Shown here piece after piece: positions 57,401 through 64,000 of a stretch of 64,000 bases of DNA. The position numbers were made by a program, and so were the translations under genes. Origin of the DNA: Erwinia oleae (GTDB lineage: Bacteria; Pseudomonadota; Gammaproteobacteria; Enterobacterales; Enterobacteriaceae); assembly GCF_000770305.1 (NCBI RefSeq), contig NZ_JNVB01000013.1, positions 1 to 64,000 on the forward strand. The letters run 5' to 3'. The stretch's first letter is position 1, and every line of letters starts with the position of its first letter. The notes under the pieces are model-generated. The model ran no database searches. It was not told the DNA's origin and was given only the letters and a program-made list of their open reading frames with translations.

Positions 57401-58156
57401 ATGGTCGAGCAGAGTGCAATCTCGCAACTTTCTGCCGCAATGAGCGATCTGCCCGCGCCGATTTATCAGCGTGTGAAGCAGGCGATTATCAGCCAGATTA
57501 CCGATGGAACCTGGAAACCTAACCAGCGCGTGCCCTCAGAAAGCGAACTGGTCAACGAACTGGGCGTCAGCCGGATGACCATCAACCGCGCCCTGCGTGA
57601 ACTGACCAGCGAAGGCTATCTGCTGCGTATGCAGGGCGTCGGCACCTTTGTCGCCGAGTCCAAAGGCTATACCGCGATGCTGGAGGTACACAATATTGCC
57701 GAAGAGATCGCGCAGCGCGGCCATACGCACAGTTGTAAAGTCATCACCCTGCGCGAAATCAAAGCCGACCCGGAGCAGGCAGGCGTGCTGGGCCTGACCA
57801 CCGGTCATTCTGTTTTTCATTCGCTGATGGTGCATTACGAAAACGATCTGCCGGTACAGCTGGAAGATCGTCTGGTTAACCCGCTGGTGGCGCCCGACTA
57901 TCTGCAACAGGATTATCAGACGCAGACGCCTTACACCTATCTGATGCGGGTCGCGCCGCTTACCGCAGGCGAGCACATCGTTGAAGCGGTGCTGCCCGAC
58001 AGGCACCAGTGCGCGCATCTCTCCATTGAAGCCAACGAGCCGTGCCTGCTTATTCGCCGCCAGACCTGGAGCGAAGCAAAGATTGTGACCTGGGCGCGGC
58101 TGCTCTATCCCGGATCGCGTTACAAGCTGCTCGGTAAATTCAAGGGACATGGTTAG
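57401..58156 (+). CDS. hutC: HutC, histidine-utilisation repressor
   Basis: This 251-residue GntR-family regulator of the HutC subgroup has an N-terminal winged helix (about residues 12-80: APIYQRVKQAIISQITDGTW, VPSESELVNELGVSRMTINR) and a C-terminal UTRA effector domain. Urocanate is the known inducer of the family. The ribosome site GAGGACG supports the start. It is divergent from hutH and likely represses both directions through the boxes between them. Its 3' end is seven bases from the end of the convergent large gene. Confidence 0.96.
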   Translation: MVEQSAISQLSAAMSDLPAPIYQRVKQAIISQITDGTWKPNQRVPSESELVNELGVSRMTINRALRELTSEGYLLRMQGVGTFVAESKGYTAMLEVHNIAEEIAQRGHTHSCKVITLREIKADPEQAGVLGLTTGHSVFHSLMVHYENDLPVQLEDRLVNPLVAPDYLQQDYQTQTPYTYLMRVAPLTAGEHIVEAVLPDRHQCAHLSIEANEPCLLIRRQTWSEAKIVTWARLLYPGSRYKLLGKFKGHG

Positions 58157-58163
58157 TCCGTTG

Positions 58164-61100
58164 TCAGGGCGGCGGGAACTGCATGGCGGTTCTCAGGCCG
58201 TCATTATTGCGGTTGCGCTGTATGCGCAGGGCAGAGCGCAGGCCCAGACGAGAGGAGTCTTTAGCGCGTTCGCTAACGATGAGCATCAAAGGGCGCCAGC
58301 TTTCGCGGGTCTGCAAAAGTTTATCAACGGCGCCGTCCATTTCCTTCGCCTTCGCTTCATCTCCCCGCTGGCGGGACAGATGCGCCAGTGAGCGGTAGCC
58401 GTCAATTTCCGCGCCGGTTTCGCCTTTCAATGAATAGTTAACGTTGAAGAGAGCGTAACGGGTCTGTTGCGACAGCTGCGTTAGCTGCTGCTCGAAGTCA
58501 TCCAGCAAACCTGCGGCCTGTTCGCGAAGCTCAGGCGTATCGCGCTTTTCCGCATCCAGTTCGAGGGTTTCAATACAGCGCATCAGCCAGGCGTCACGAT
58601 TCACCGATATCTCTTTTTGCATATCGGCTACGGTGCTGTAGTGGCGATCGAGATCGGCGTCCTGTTTGTCTTCAATGGTGTAAAGCGACAACTCGTTACG
58701 CTCCTGATGCCAGCTGAGATCGCGTCCCACGCCTGCCTGAAAGGGCGCAGAGAAGCGTCCTGTCGTTGCGTTACCCAGCGTTTCCGGCTGGTTTGATAGC
58801 GGTGAGGCGCTTACCGTGCCGTCCAGTCGGGTGGTTTGCGTTGTCGTATCCGCCTGATAACCATTGATCCGCACGGTTCCCTGCGCTTCCTGGCGCGTAT
58901 CGCTATTGCGCTCGTGCTGTGCGCTCAGGGACATTTCGTTATTTATCCACGCGCCGGTCGTTGCCGATGTCGCCAGGCTGGCGAAAGGAAGCCGACCAAA
59001 TACCGCCCCACGGAAGGCGGTCGTCTGGCTGCTGCTGCTGACGTGGCTCAGTGATACATCGTCACTGCGCGCCAGAATCGCCTCCAGCGGCCCGCTGAAT
59101 GCCGGGCCCTGGTTTGACGGCAGGCTGTCCCAGCGCACCATGCTTTCCAGCGCGGTATACATTTTTTGCCGCATCTCATCATCATGAAAACGACGTCGAA
59201 AAAAACGGATCAGCGTGGCATCCGAATCCGCTTCCTGCTTGCGCAATGTGCCTTTTACGCCGCCCAAAAGCGAAACATGGGGAGCGACGCTGCCGCCAGC
59301 GGTCAATCCAACGCTGGCTTCGCCCGCTTTGGCTGTGGTTTTACCAAACGACATCTCCATCCCCAGAATGGGCATAAACAACTGCACGTAAGCTTCATCG
59401 CTGCGGGAAAGTTCGAAAGAGAAGGTGGGTACAACAGGGAACAGCGCGTTAAGCGGCAGCGTCGGCAGACCGCCTCCCAGCGTGCCGCCTTCGCCAAGCT
59501 TCACGCGATCGCGCAGCCGACTGCCTTCAATCAGCGGTTTGAAAAAGGTCAGAACGTCTTCTTTGTTAGTGAAGTGCCGCGTTTTTAGCAGGCGAAGCGC
59601 ATCCTGTTCTTCCGCCGACGGGGCGGCAGGCGTTTCACGCTTCTCTGCGGGCAGCGCGTTGTTCAGGTGCTCGCCGAGCTGATTGAGCGCCTCATAGACG
59701 CTGAGATGCTGCGTAAACAGTGAAGAGAGGGCATCAGGCAGATCGGCACGGGAAAACCGCGCGGTCAGCCTGTTCCCGTTATTCGTCTGCATGCTCCGCA
59801 GATCGGCCATGTGCCTGCCGGTGAGAGGCTGCTGCGACAGATGCTGCCCTTTATCACGCCATTTCAGCAGGAGTTGGGTGAAATGTTCCGCGTGTTCGGC
59901 CAGTGCCTGCGCGCTGGCGTCATCACCCGCTTCAGCACGACAGCGTTCTGTCAGATTTTTTATGCGTGCAAGCTGACCGTCAATCAGCGTTTCGCCTTTG
60001 CTACGCAGCGAGGACATATTCATACCGTCAGTGATATCCATCGCGCGCTCGCGCGTTTTGGCGTTGAAAGGATTTTTTCTGACGTTAGGAATCGGACGTA
60101 ACTCAGCCGTTTGCCCTGCGGGAGGACGCGCCATCGCGCGAAATACCCATTCGTTGGTGGCTTTAAGAAGACGTTTGTTATCCTGATCGTACGCCGAGCC
60201 GGGCGCGTTGCTGAAATAGCCGTTCCTTACCGCGTTATAAGCCGCGTGAGCCACATCGTCAAAGGCGGCGCCATCCTTTGCAAGCTTGCTCTGCGCCACC
60301 TTTTGCGCGCCCTGCAACCAGGCTTTCACGGCAGGATCTTTCTCTGCCTGTTGTACAGCATCCGCATTCCAGAAAGTGCGTAAGGCTTTTGACACCTCGC
60401 CATCGGGCGGTTGATCGCCACTGGCGGAGAGAAGCTGGAGAAGATCCGCGCCGCGCGGAAGTTCGCTCAGGCGGTGACAAAAATGGATCAGATCGCGAGT
60501 TGTTTCATCATGAGGAGCAGCCAGCGTCGTCCAGTGCTGCGCGGTGTGGGTTGAAAGCTGTTGCAAAACCTTTCCCGCTCGATCGGGTTTGTCAGCGCAC
60601 ACGGCGCCGAGGGTGCTTTTCACAATATTCGCAATCAGCCAGGAAGGTTGTTTGGTCAGGCTGGCGTCCTCATTCAGGCGGCGGGTTAACTTATCGAGTT
60701 GCCCGGAGAGTTCCGCGTCCTGCAACGGTTTAACAACGTCGTTGAAGGAAGCCTGAATTTCCTGCCTGATGCCGCTTAGCGCCGTTTTATCAGGCTGTGA
60801 TGCGGGGGATGCCGCTGGCGGCGCAGGCGTTTTTCCCGCCAGCACGCCTTCGGTTTTGCTGGCGTTAATCCACACCCGGCTGGCACTGGTGCGCTGCTGC
60901 ATCAGCTCTCCCTGCTCTTTATTGAGTAATTCCAGCGCTTTTTTTATTGAGGACCCGGCCGAGGTGCTGTCGATTTCAAGACTTTCCAACTGATGCATAT
61001 TATCCAACAGCAGGCTTTCAGCCGCCTGTTTCAACAGTAGATGGCGACAAACAAGCTCATCCTCCGGCGGCGGATTCTGCTCGTTCAGTTTTTCAAGCGA

Positions 61101-62123
61101 GACCAGCGCATTATGCAACTGGCGATAAGCTGCCTCCATACTGTTGGCGAGGATCATTAACTGCTTTATTTTCGCTGTATTTGCCGCCAGTTTCAGGTCG
61201 GTCGCTGTCAGTGACGTGTGGCTCTGTGTTCGGATATCGGCGGCTGCGTCAGCCAGCTCCCGCAGCCGCTTTGCGGCAAAATCGCTTTGCAGATCGGCGT
61301 TATCGGCAAAATCGCTCAGGCGACTGAGCGCCAGCACGGTGGGATCTTCCAGGCTTTTCAACAGTACGTCCTGATGATGCTGAACCTGCGCCTCCGCCAG
61401 TCTTATCTGCTCCTGCAACTGCGCGGCGTGAGCGTTACCCGATTGCGGGCGGGCGGCGGCGCGCGCCTGATACTGCCTCTCCAGCACTTCTGTGGCCGTT
61501 TCCAGCTTAAGGCGCTGTTCCGCCAGCGTCTCCTGAAGATGCTGCACCGTACGGGCAATCTCTTCACGCGGTACGGGCGCATCGATTTTTTCTTCGCCTG
61601 AACTTTTCCCTCCGTGGATAGCGGCCACGTCACGCAGCGCCTGCGGCTTCATGAAGGGGAAAAGCCGCACCAGACGCTGACGATGTTTATCCGGCGCAGG
61701 GCGTTGCCAGAGCGACGTTTTATTTTCTTCCAGCGTCTGCACGCTGGATCGGGCAACGCGCAGAAGCTGCTTGCTGCGCTGGAGCAGGGGATGATCGGCG
61801 TCCTCCTCCTCAATGATGTTCTGCTCGGGTGCGGCATCGCGTAGCGCGCGATCCACCGTACGTTCGGTGCCGGTAAGGCCAGCGGACACGGTGAACGGAC
61901 GTGCGGACAGCCCGCCTTTTAGCGCGTTGCGTTTGCCTTGCTTCTGCTGAGGGGGTTTGTGTGAGGACGACGTCGGGTATTCATTCCGCGCGCGCAGCTT
62001 TTGCTCCGCCTCTGTCGACAGCGTTTTTACGTTTCCCGGCGGTAATGGCGTTGTTTCCGTGGGGGCGGACTGCTCCGTTTCGGCCTGATGACGCACTGAG
62101 TTAAGAAACGTAGGCAATCTCAT
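58164..62123 (-). CDS. Large protein of unknown function, effector-like (1,319 residues)
   Basis: I do not recognise this protein with confidence. Residues 1-100 are polar and disordered, rich in Ser, Thr, Pro and Gln, with no signal peptide. About 180-270 and 300-410 are helical with coiled coil (VQHLQETLAEQRLKLE). The middle is largely helical. Residues about 883-1160 are beta-rich with alternating polar/hydrophobic strands (SLSAQHERN, GGSVAPHVSLLGGVKG), and the last 150 are helical again. This layout recalls large type III effectors of the AvrE/HopR group, which have channel-forming beta regions; that is inference. No secretion system or chaperone is in the window. The ATG at 62123 has AGGA upstream; a TTG seven codons earlier is an alternative. 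It sits between hutC and hutD on the hutFD strand. Confidence 0.6.
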   Translation of the reverse strand: MRLPTFLNSVRHQAETEQSAPTETTPLPPGNVKTLSTEAEQKLRARNEYPTSSSHKPPQQKQGKRNALKGGLSARPFTVSAGLTGTERTVDRALRDAAPEQNIIEEEDADHPLLQRSKQLLRVARSSVQTLEENKTSLWQRPAPDKHRQRLVRLFPFMKPQALRDVAAIHGGKSSGEEKIDAPVPREEIARTVQHLQETLAEQRLKLETATEVLERQYQARAAARPQSGNAHAAQLQEQIRLAEAQVQHHQDVLLKSLEDPTVLALSRLSDFADNADLQSDFAAKRLRELADAAADIRTQSHTSLTATDLKLAANTAKIKQLMILANSMEAAYRQLHNALVSLEKLNEQNPPPEDELVCRHLLLKQAAESLLLDNMHQLESLEIDSTSAGSSIKKALELLNKEQGELMQQRTSASRVWINASKTEGVLAGKTPAPPAASPASQPDKTALSGIRQEIQASFNDVVKPLQDAELSGQLDKLTRRLNEDASLTKQPSWLIANIVKSTLGAVCADKPDRAGKVLQQLSTHTAQHWTTLAAPHDETTRDLIHFCHRLSELPRGADLLQLLSASGDQPPDGEVSKALRTFWNADAVQQAEKDPAVKAWLQGAQKVAQSKLAKDGAAFDDVAHAAYNAVRNGYFSNAPGSAYDQDNKRLLKATNEWVFRAMARPPAGQTAELRPIPNVRKNPFNAKTRERAMDITDGMNMSSLRSKGETLIDGQLARIKNLTERCRAEAGDDASAQALAEHAEHFTQLLLKWRDKGQHLSQQPLTGRHMADLRSMQTNNGNRLTARFSRADLPDALSSLFTQHLSVYEALNQLGEHLNNALPAEKRETPAAPSAEEQDALRLLKTRHFTNKEDVLTFFKPLIEGSRLRDRVKLGEGGTLGGGLPTLPLNALFPVVPTFSFELSRSDEAYVQLFMPILGMEMSFGKTTAKAGEASVGLTAGGSVAPHVSLLGGVKGTLRKQEADSDATLIRFFRRRFHDDEMRQKMYTALESMVRWDSLPSNQGPAFSGPLEAILARSDDVSLSHVSSSSQTTAFRGAVFGRLPFASLATSATTGAWINNEMSLSAQHERNSDTRQEAQGTVRINGYQADTTTQTTRLDGTVSASPLSNQPETLGNATTGRFSAPFQAGVGRDLSWHQERNELSLYTIEDKQDADLDRHYSTVADMQKEISVNRDAWLMRCIETLELDAEKRDTPELREQAAGLLDDFEQQLTQLSQQTRYALFNVNYSLKGETGAEIDGYRSLAHLSRQRGDEAKAKEMDGAVDKLLQTRESWRPLMLIVSERAKDSSRLGLRSALRIQRNRNNDGLRTAMQFPPP

Positions 62124-62209
62124 GGCTGACTCATCCTGCAACAAGGAAAGATAGTGCGATTATCAGCAGAAGGGGGATCGGGAAGGAAATGCTAATTTTA
62201 GAAGAGGTT

Positions 62210-62254
62210 ATGCATTCTTAATGCATGAGGAGAGAGGCGTAATGCGCTCTCCTC
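62210..62254. repeat. Two adjacent inverted repeats before the large gene
   Basis: ATGCATT-CTT-AATGCAT (62210-62226) abuts GAGGAGAG / CTCTCCTC (62227-62254, 12-base loop). They lie between the hutD stop and the large gene's start, about 90-130 bases before its ATG. On the minus strand the larger hairpin comes first after hutD, so it may weakly end the hutFD transcript, and the smaller may be an operator. There is no strong T run. Confidence 0.5.
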
Positions 62255-62268
62255 GCTGCGGAAAGGCA

Positions 62269-62832
62269 CTATTTTTCTGCCTGACGCCGGGCAAGCGTGA
62301 CGGCAAGAAGTGAAGCTGATACTGATTCGCGGCGCAGTAAAGCGCCATCTCCGGCATCCCACCAGGCGCCCCGATCTGGCGTGAGCCGCCGTTCGCCCAG
62401 GCTCCATTCTCCCGACAGAACGTAAACCACACCTGCGCTTTCAGGTACGGGTGCAAAGGTATCATTGTGGACGGCAACGCTCGCGCAGTGCGTAGCGCGA
62501 CGCGTCATCACGTTGAAATCGCTGCTGATGCTGCCCGTCAGACGACAGAAAATCGCTTCCTCGCCCGCAAAAGCAAACGGTCGATGTCTGACTAATCGCT
62601 GTTTTTCTTCGTCATTCGTGTAGAGCGAAACGCCATCCCCCTCCAGCAGAGTAATGACGCGGTCGATTCCCGGAAAAAGCGAGAAAGGGCCGTCGGCGGC
62701 GAGGGTGGCGATGCTGATGCGCCAGCTAAAATCGGCGATGCCCGGTGGAAAACTCACCACCTCGCGCGTTTCGCCGCCGCCGTTGCGCCAGCGGCTGATC
62801 GGCAGCGTATCGCGGCTGAAAAAATGCATCAT
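62269..62832 (-). CDS. hutD: HutD-family protein
   Basis: This 187-residue protein of the bicupin HutD family shows RDTLPISRWRNGGGETREVV at the start, FSWRISIATLAADGPFSLFPG and DRVITLLEGDGV. HutD is conserved in hut clusters and is thought to limit excessive pathway activity; its exact role is unclear. Its ATG overlaps the hutF end by four bases, so hutF-hutD are co-translated. In many genomes hutD adjoins hutC; here the 4-kb gene separates them. Confidence 0.9.
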   Translation of the reverse strand: MMHFFSRDTLPISRWRNGGGETREVVSFPPGIADFSWRISIATLAADGPFSLFPGIDRVITLLEGDGVSLYTNDEEKQRLVRHRPFAFAGEEAIFCRLTGSISSDFNVMTRRATHCASVAVHNDTFAPVPESAGVVYVLSGEWSLGERRLTPDRGAWWDAGDGALLRRESVSASLLAVTLARRQAEK

Positions 62833-64000
62833 TTCAGCGCCTCCAGCGCGGAACGGAAGGCCGCAGCAATTTGTGCTTCTTCTGCATGTTTTCCGCCACG
62901 GATAACCGGCCGGCCCGCCACCCAGACATCCTGAATCTGCCCGCGATGCCCGGCAAACAGCCAGCGGTTGAGCAGCGCGCTGTCTTCCGTGCTGCCCAGC
63001 AGCGCATCGTCCGCCAGCACCAGCCAGTCAGCACGCCAGCCGGTTTTGAGGCAGCTCGTCTGTACGCCGCAGGCCTGCGCGCCGCCTGCCAGCGCCTGTT
63101 GATAAAGCACATCGCCCACGGCGTTTTGTCGGGCGGTGACGATACGGTTGCGGCGACGGTCGCGCAGGCGCTGTCCATATTCCAGCAGCCGCAGCTCCTC
63201 CACCACATCCAGCGAAACGTGGCTGTCTGAGCCGATGCCCCAGCGGCCGCCCTGTGCGATATAAGCCGAAGCAGGGAAAATGCCGTCGCCCAGGTTGGCC
63301 TCGGTGGTGGGGCAAAGTCCCGCCACCGCCTGGCTTGCCGCCAGTTGTGAGATTTCATGCTCGTCCAGATGCGTGGCGTGGATCAGGCACCAGCGGGCAT
63401 TAACGTCAAAGCGCTTAAACAGCCAGTTCACCGGGCGTTCGCCGCTCCAGTCCAGGCAGTCACTGACCTCTTTTTCCTGCTCGGCAATGTGGAGGTGGAC
63501 AGGCAGGGCGCTGTCGCTGGCGGCGAGCACGTCATGCATTTGTGCTTCGCTGACCGCGCGCAGCGAGTGGAAGCAAAGCCCCTGATTGTGCAGCGGTTTA
63601 TCGGCAATTAACGCGTTGAGCCGCTGCTGCTGTTGCAGATACTGCTCGCTGCTTTGAATAAAGCGTTTTTGTCCCGGCTGCGGCGGCTGCGCGCCGAAAC
63701 CGGCGTAGCTGTAGAGCACCGGCAGCAGCGTCTGGCCGATCCCGGCCCGTTCGGCAGCGGCGATCAGCTGGCGCAGCATATCGTCATCCTGATAGGGCTG
63801 CCCGTCAGGATCGTGGTGCAGATAGTGAAATTCCGCCACCTGGCTGTAGCCGCCTTTCAGCATATCGACATAAAGCTGCGCGGCGATGGCGCCTACCTGC
63901 TGGGGAGAGAGACGCTGCACCATGCGATACATTAACTCGCGCCATGTCCAGAAGCTGTCCTGCGGATCGCCTGCCACCTCTGCCAGCCCGGCCATCGCCC
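62829..64000 (-). CDS. hutF: HutF, formimidoylglutamate deiminase (5' end outside window)
   Basis: About 390 codons are present; the reading frame continues past base 64000. The N-terminal 60 or so residues of the family (about 450) are missing because of the window edge. HutF deiminates N-formimino-L-glutamate to N-formyl-L-glutamate in the Pseudomonas-type five-step pathway. Identifying blocks are MAGLAEVAGDPQDSFWTWRE, VAEFHYLHHD, LPVHLHIAEQEKEV, the metal-binding HATHLD and GIGSDSHVSLDVVEELRLLE. The presence of HutF means HutG (formylglutamate deformylase) and HutI are expected elsewhere. Confidence 0.95.
   Translation of the reverse strand, partial: AMAGLAEVAGDPQDSFWTWRELMYRMVQRLSPQQVGAIAAQLYVDMLKGGYSQVAEFHYLHHDPDGQPYQDDDMLRQLIAAAERAGIGQTLLPVLYSYAGFGAQPPQPGQKRFIQSSEQYLQQQQRLNALIADKPLHNQGLCFHSLRAVSEAQMHDVLAASDSALPVHLHIAEQEKEVSDCLDWSGERPVNWLFKRFDVNARWCLIHATHLDEHEISQLAASQAVAGLCPTTEANLGDGIFPASAYIAQGGRWGIGSDSHVSLDVVEELRLLEYGQRLRDRRRNRIVTARQNAVGDVLYQQALAGGAQACGVQTSCLKTGWRADWLVLADDALLGSTEDSALLNRWLFAGHRGQIQDVWVAGRPVIRGGKHAEEAQIAAAFRSALEALK

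Noticed and set aside
62124-62300. Search for a hrp box before the large effector-like gene
   Set aside because: No GGAACC-type element with the right spacing was found on the minus strand, so HrpL control is not supported.

Overview
The window is a chromosomal segment from a gammaproteobacterium of the order Enterobacterales, most likely Erwiniaceae (Pantoea, Mixta or Erwinia-like). Many proteins match E. coli K-12 families at nearly full length (MoaB-E, YbhL, YbhN, ClsB, YbhP, RhlE, DusC, YohC/D/F, PbpG, Dld, BglX, YehW-X-Y-OsmF, MlrA, DinG, YbiB). The hut genes, including a Pseudomonas-like HutF, and the accessory content differ from K-12. These assignments rest on recalled family sequences and motifs; no search was run.

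Layout. 1-9 kb: end of the molybdopterin operon (moaB'-moaC-moaD-moaE), a yaiW-like lipoprotein, a chemoreceptor, ybhL, the overlapping set ybhP-clsB-ybhN, and ybhQ. 9-10.5 kb: rhlE. 10.5-46.5 kb: a block collinear with the E. coli dusC-yohF-yohD-yohC-pbpG-dld-bglX-osmF-yehYXW-yohO-mlrA region, with three insertions. These are (i) a Pit-type phosphate transporter, a chemoreceptor, an ErfK-type L,D-transpeptidase and a GH15 enzyme; (ii) a DUF3772 MscS-type channel; (iii) about 13 kb between bglX and osmF holding an MpaB-like oxygenase, sdaC-sdaB, a small MscS channel, an LLM flavoenzyme, ymjA, an XRE regulator, a SUFU-domain protein, a third chemoreceptor and an MFS transporter. 46.5-49.2 kb: two Ail/OmpX-type porin-like proteins flanking a DUF3750 gene. 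49.3-52.5 kb: dinG (with a LexA box) and ybiB. 52.5-64 kb: an M20 amidohydrolase and a histidine-utilisation cluster (hutU, hutH, hutC, hutD, partial hutF), interrupted by a 4-kb gene for a 1,319-residue protein of unknown function.

In E. coli, rhlE and dinG-ybiB are near neighbours and the dusC-to-mlrA block lies far away. Here that block sits between them, so the window records a rearrangement relative to K-12.

Shared regulation. All three chemoreceptors have a sigma-28 (FliA)-type promoter with an 11-bp spacer, which ties them to the flagellar regulon. dinG carries an SOS box. The hutH-hutC gap carries three TGTCTATACA-type boxes expected for HutC. mlrA is preceded by a cluster of TGTACA boxes, one of them matching the MlrA half-site AAAATTGTACA.

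The least explained element is the 1,319-residue protein at 58.2-62.1 kb. It has a polar disordered N-terminus, coiled coils, a beta-rich segment that could form a membrane structure, and no signal peptide. It looks like a secreted effector (perhaps distantly AvrE-like) placed inside a metabolic operon. No tRNA, rRNA, CRISPR array, transposase or integrase gene was seen.
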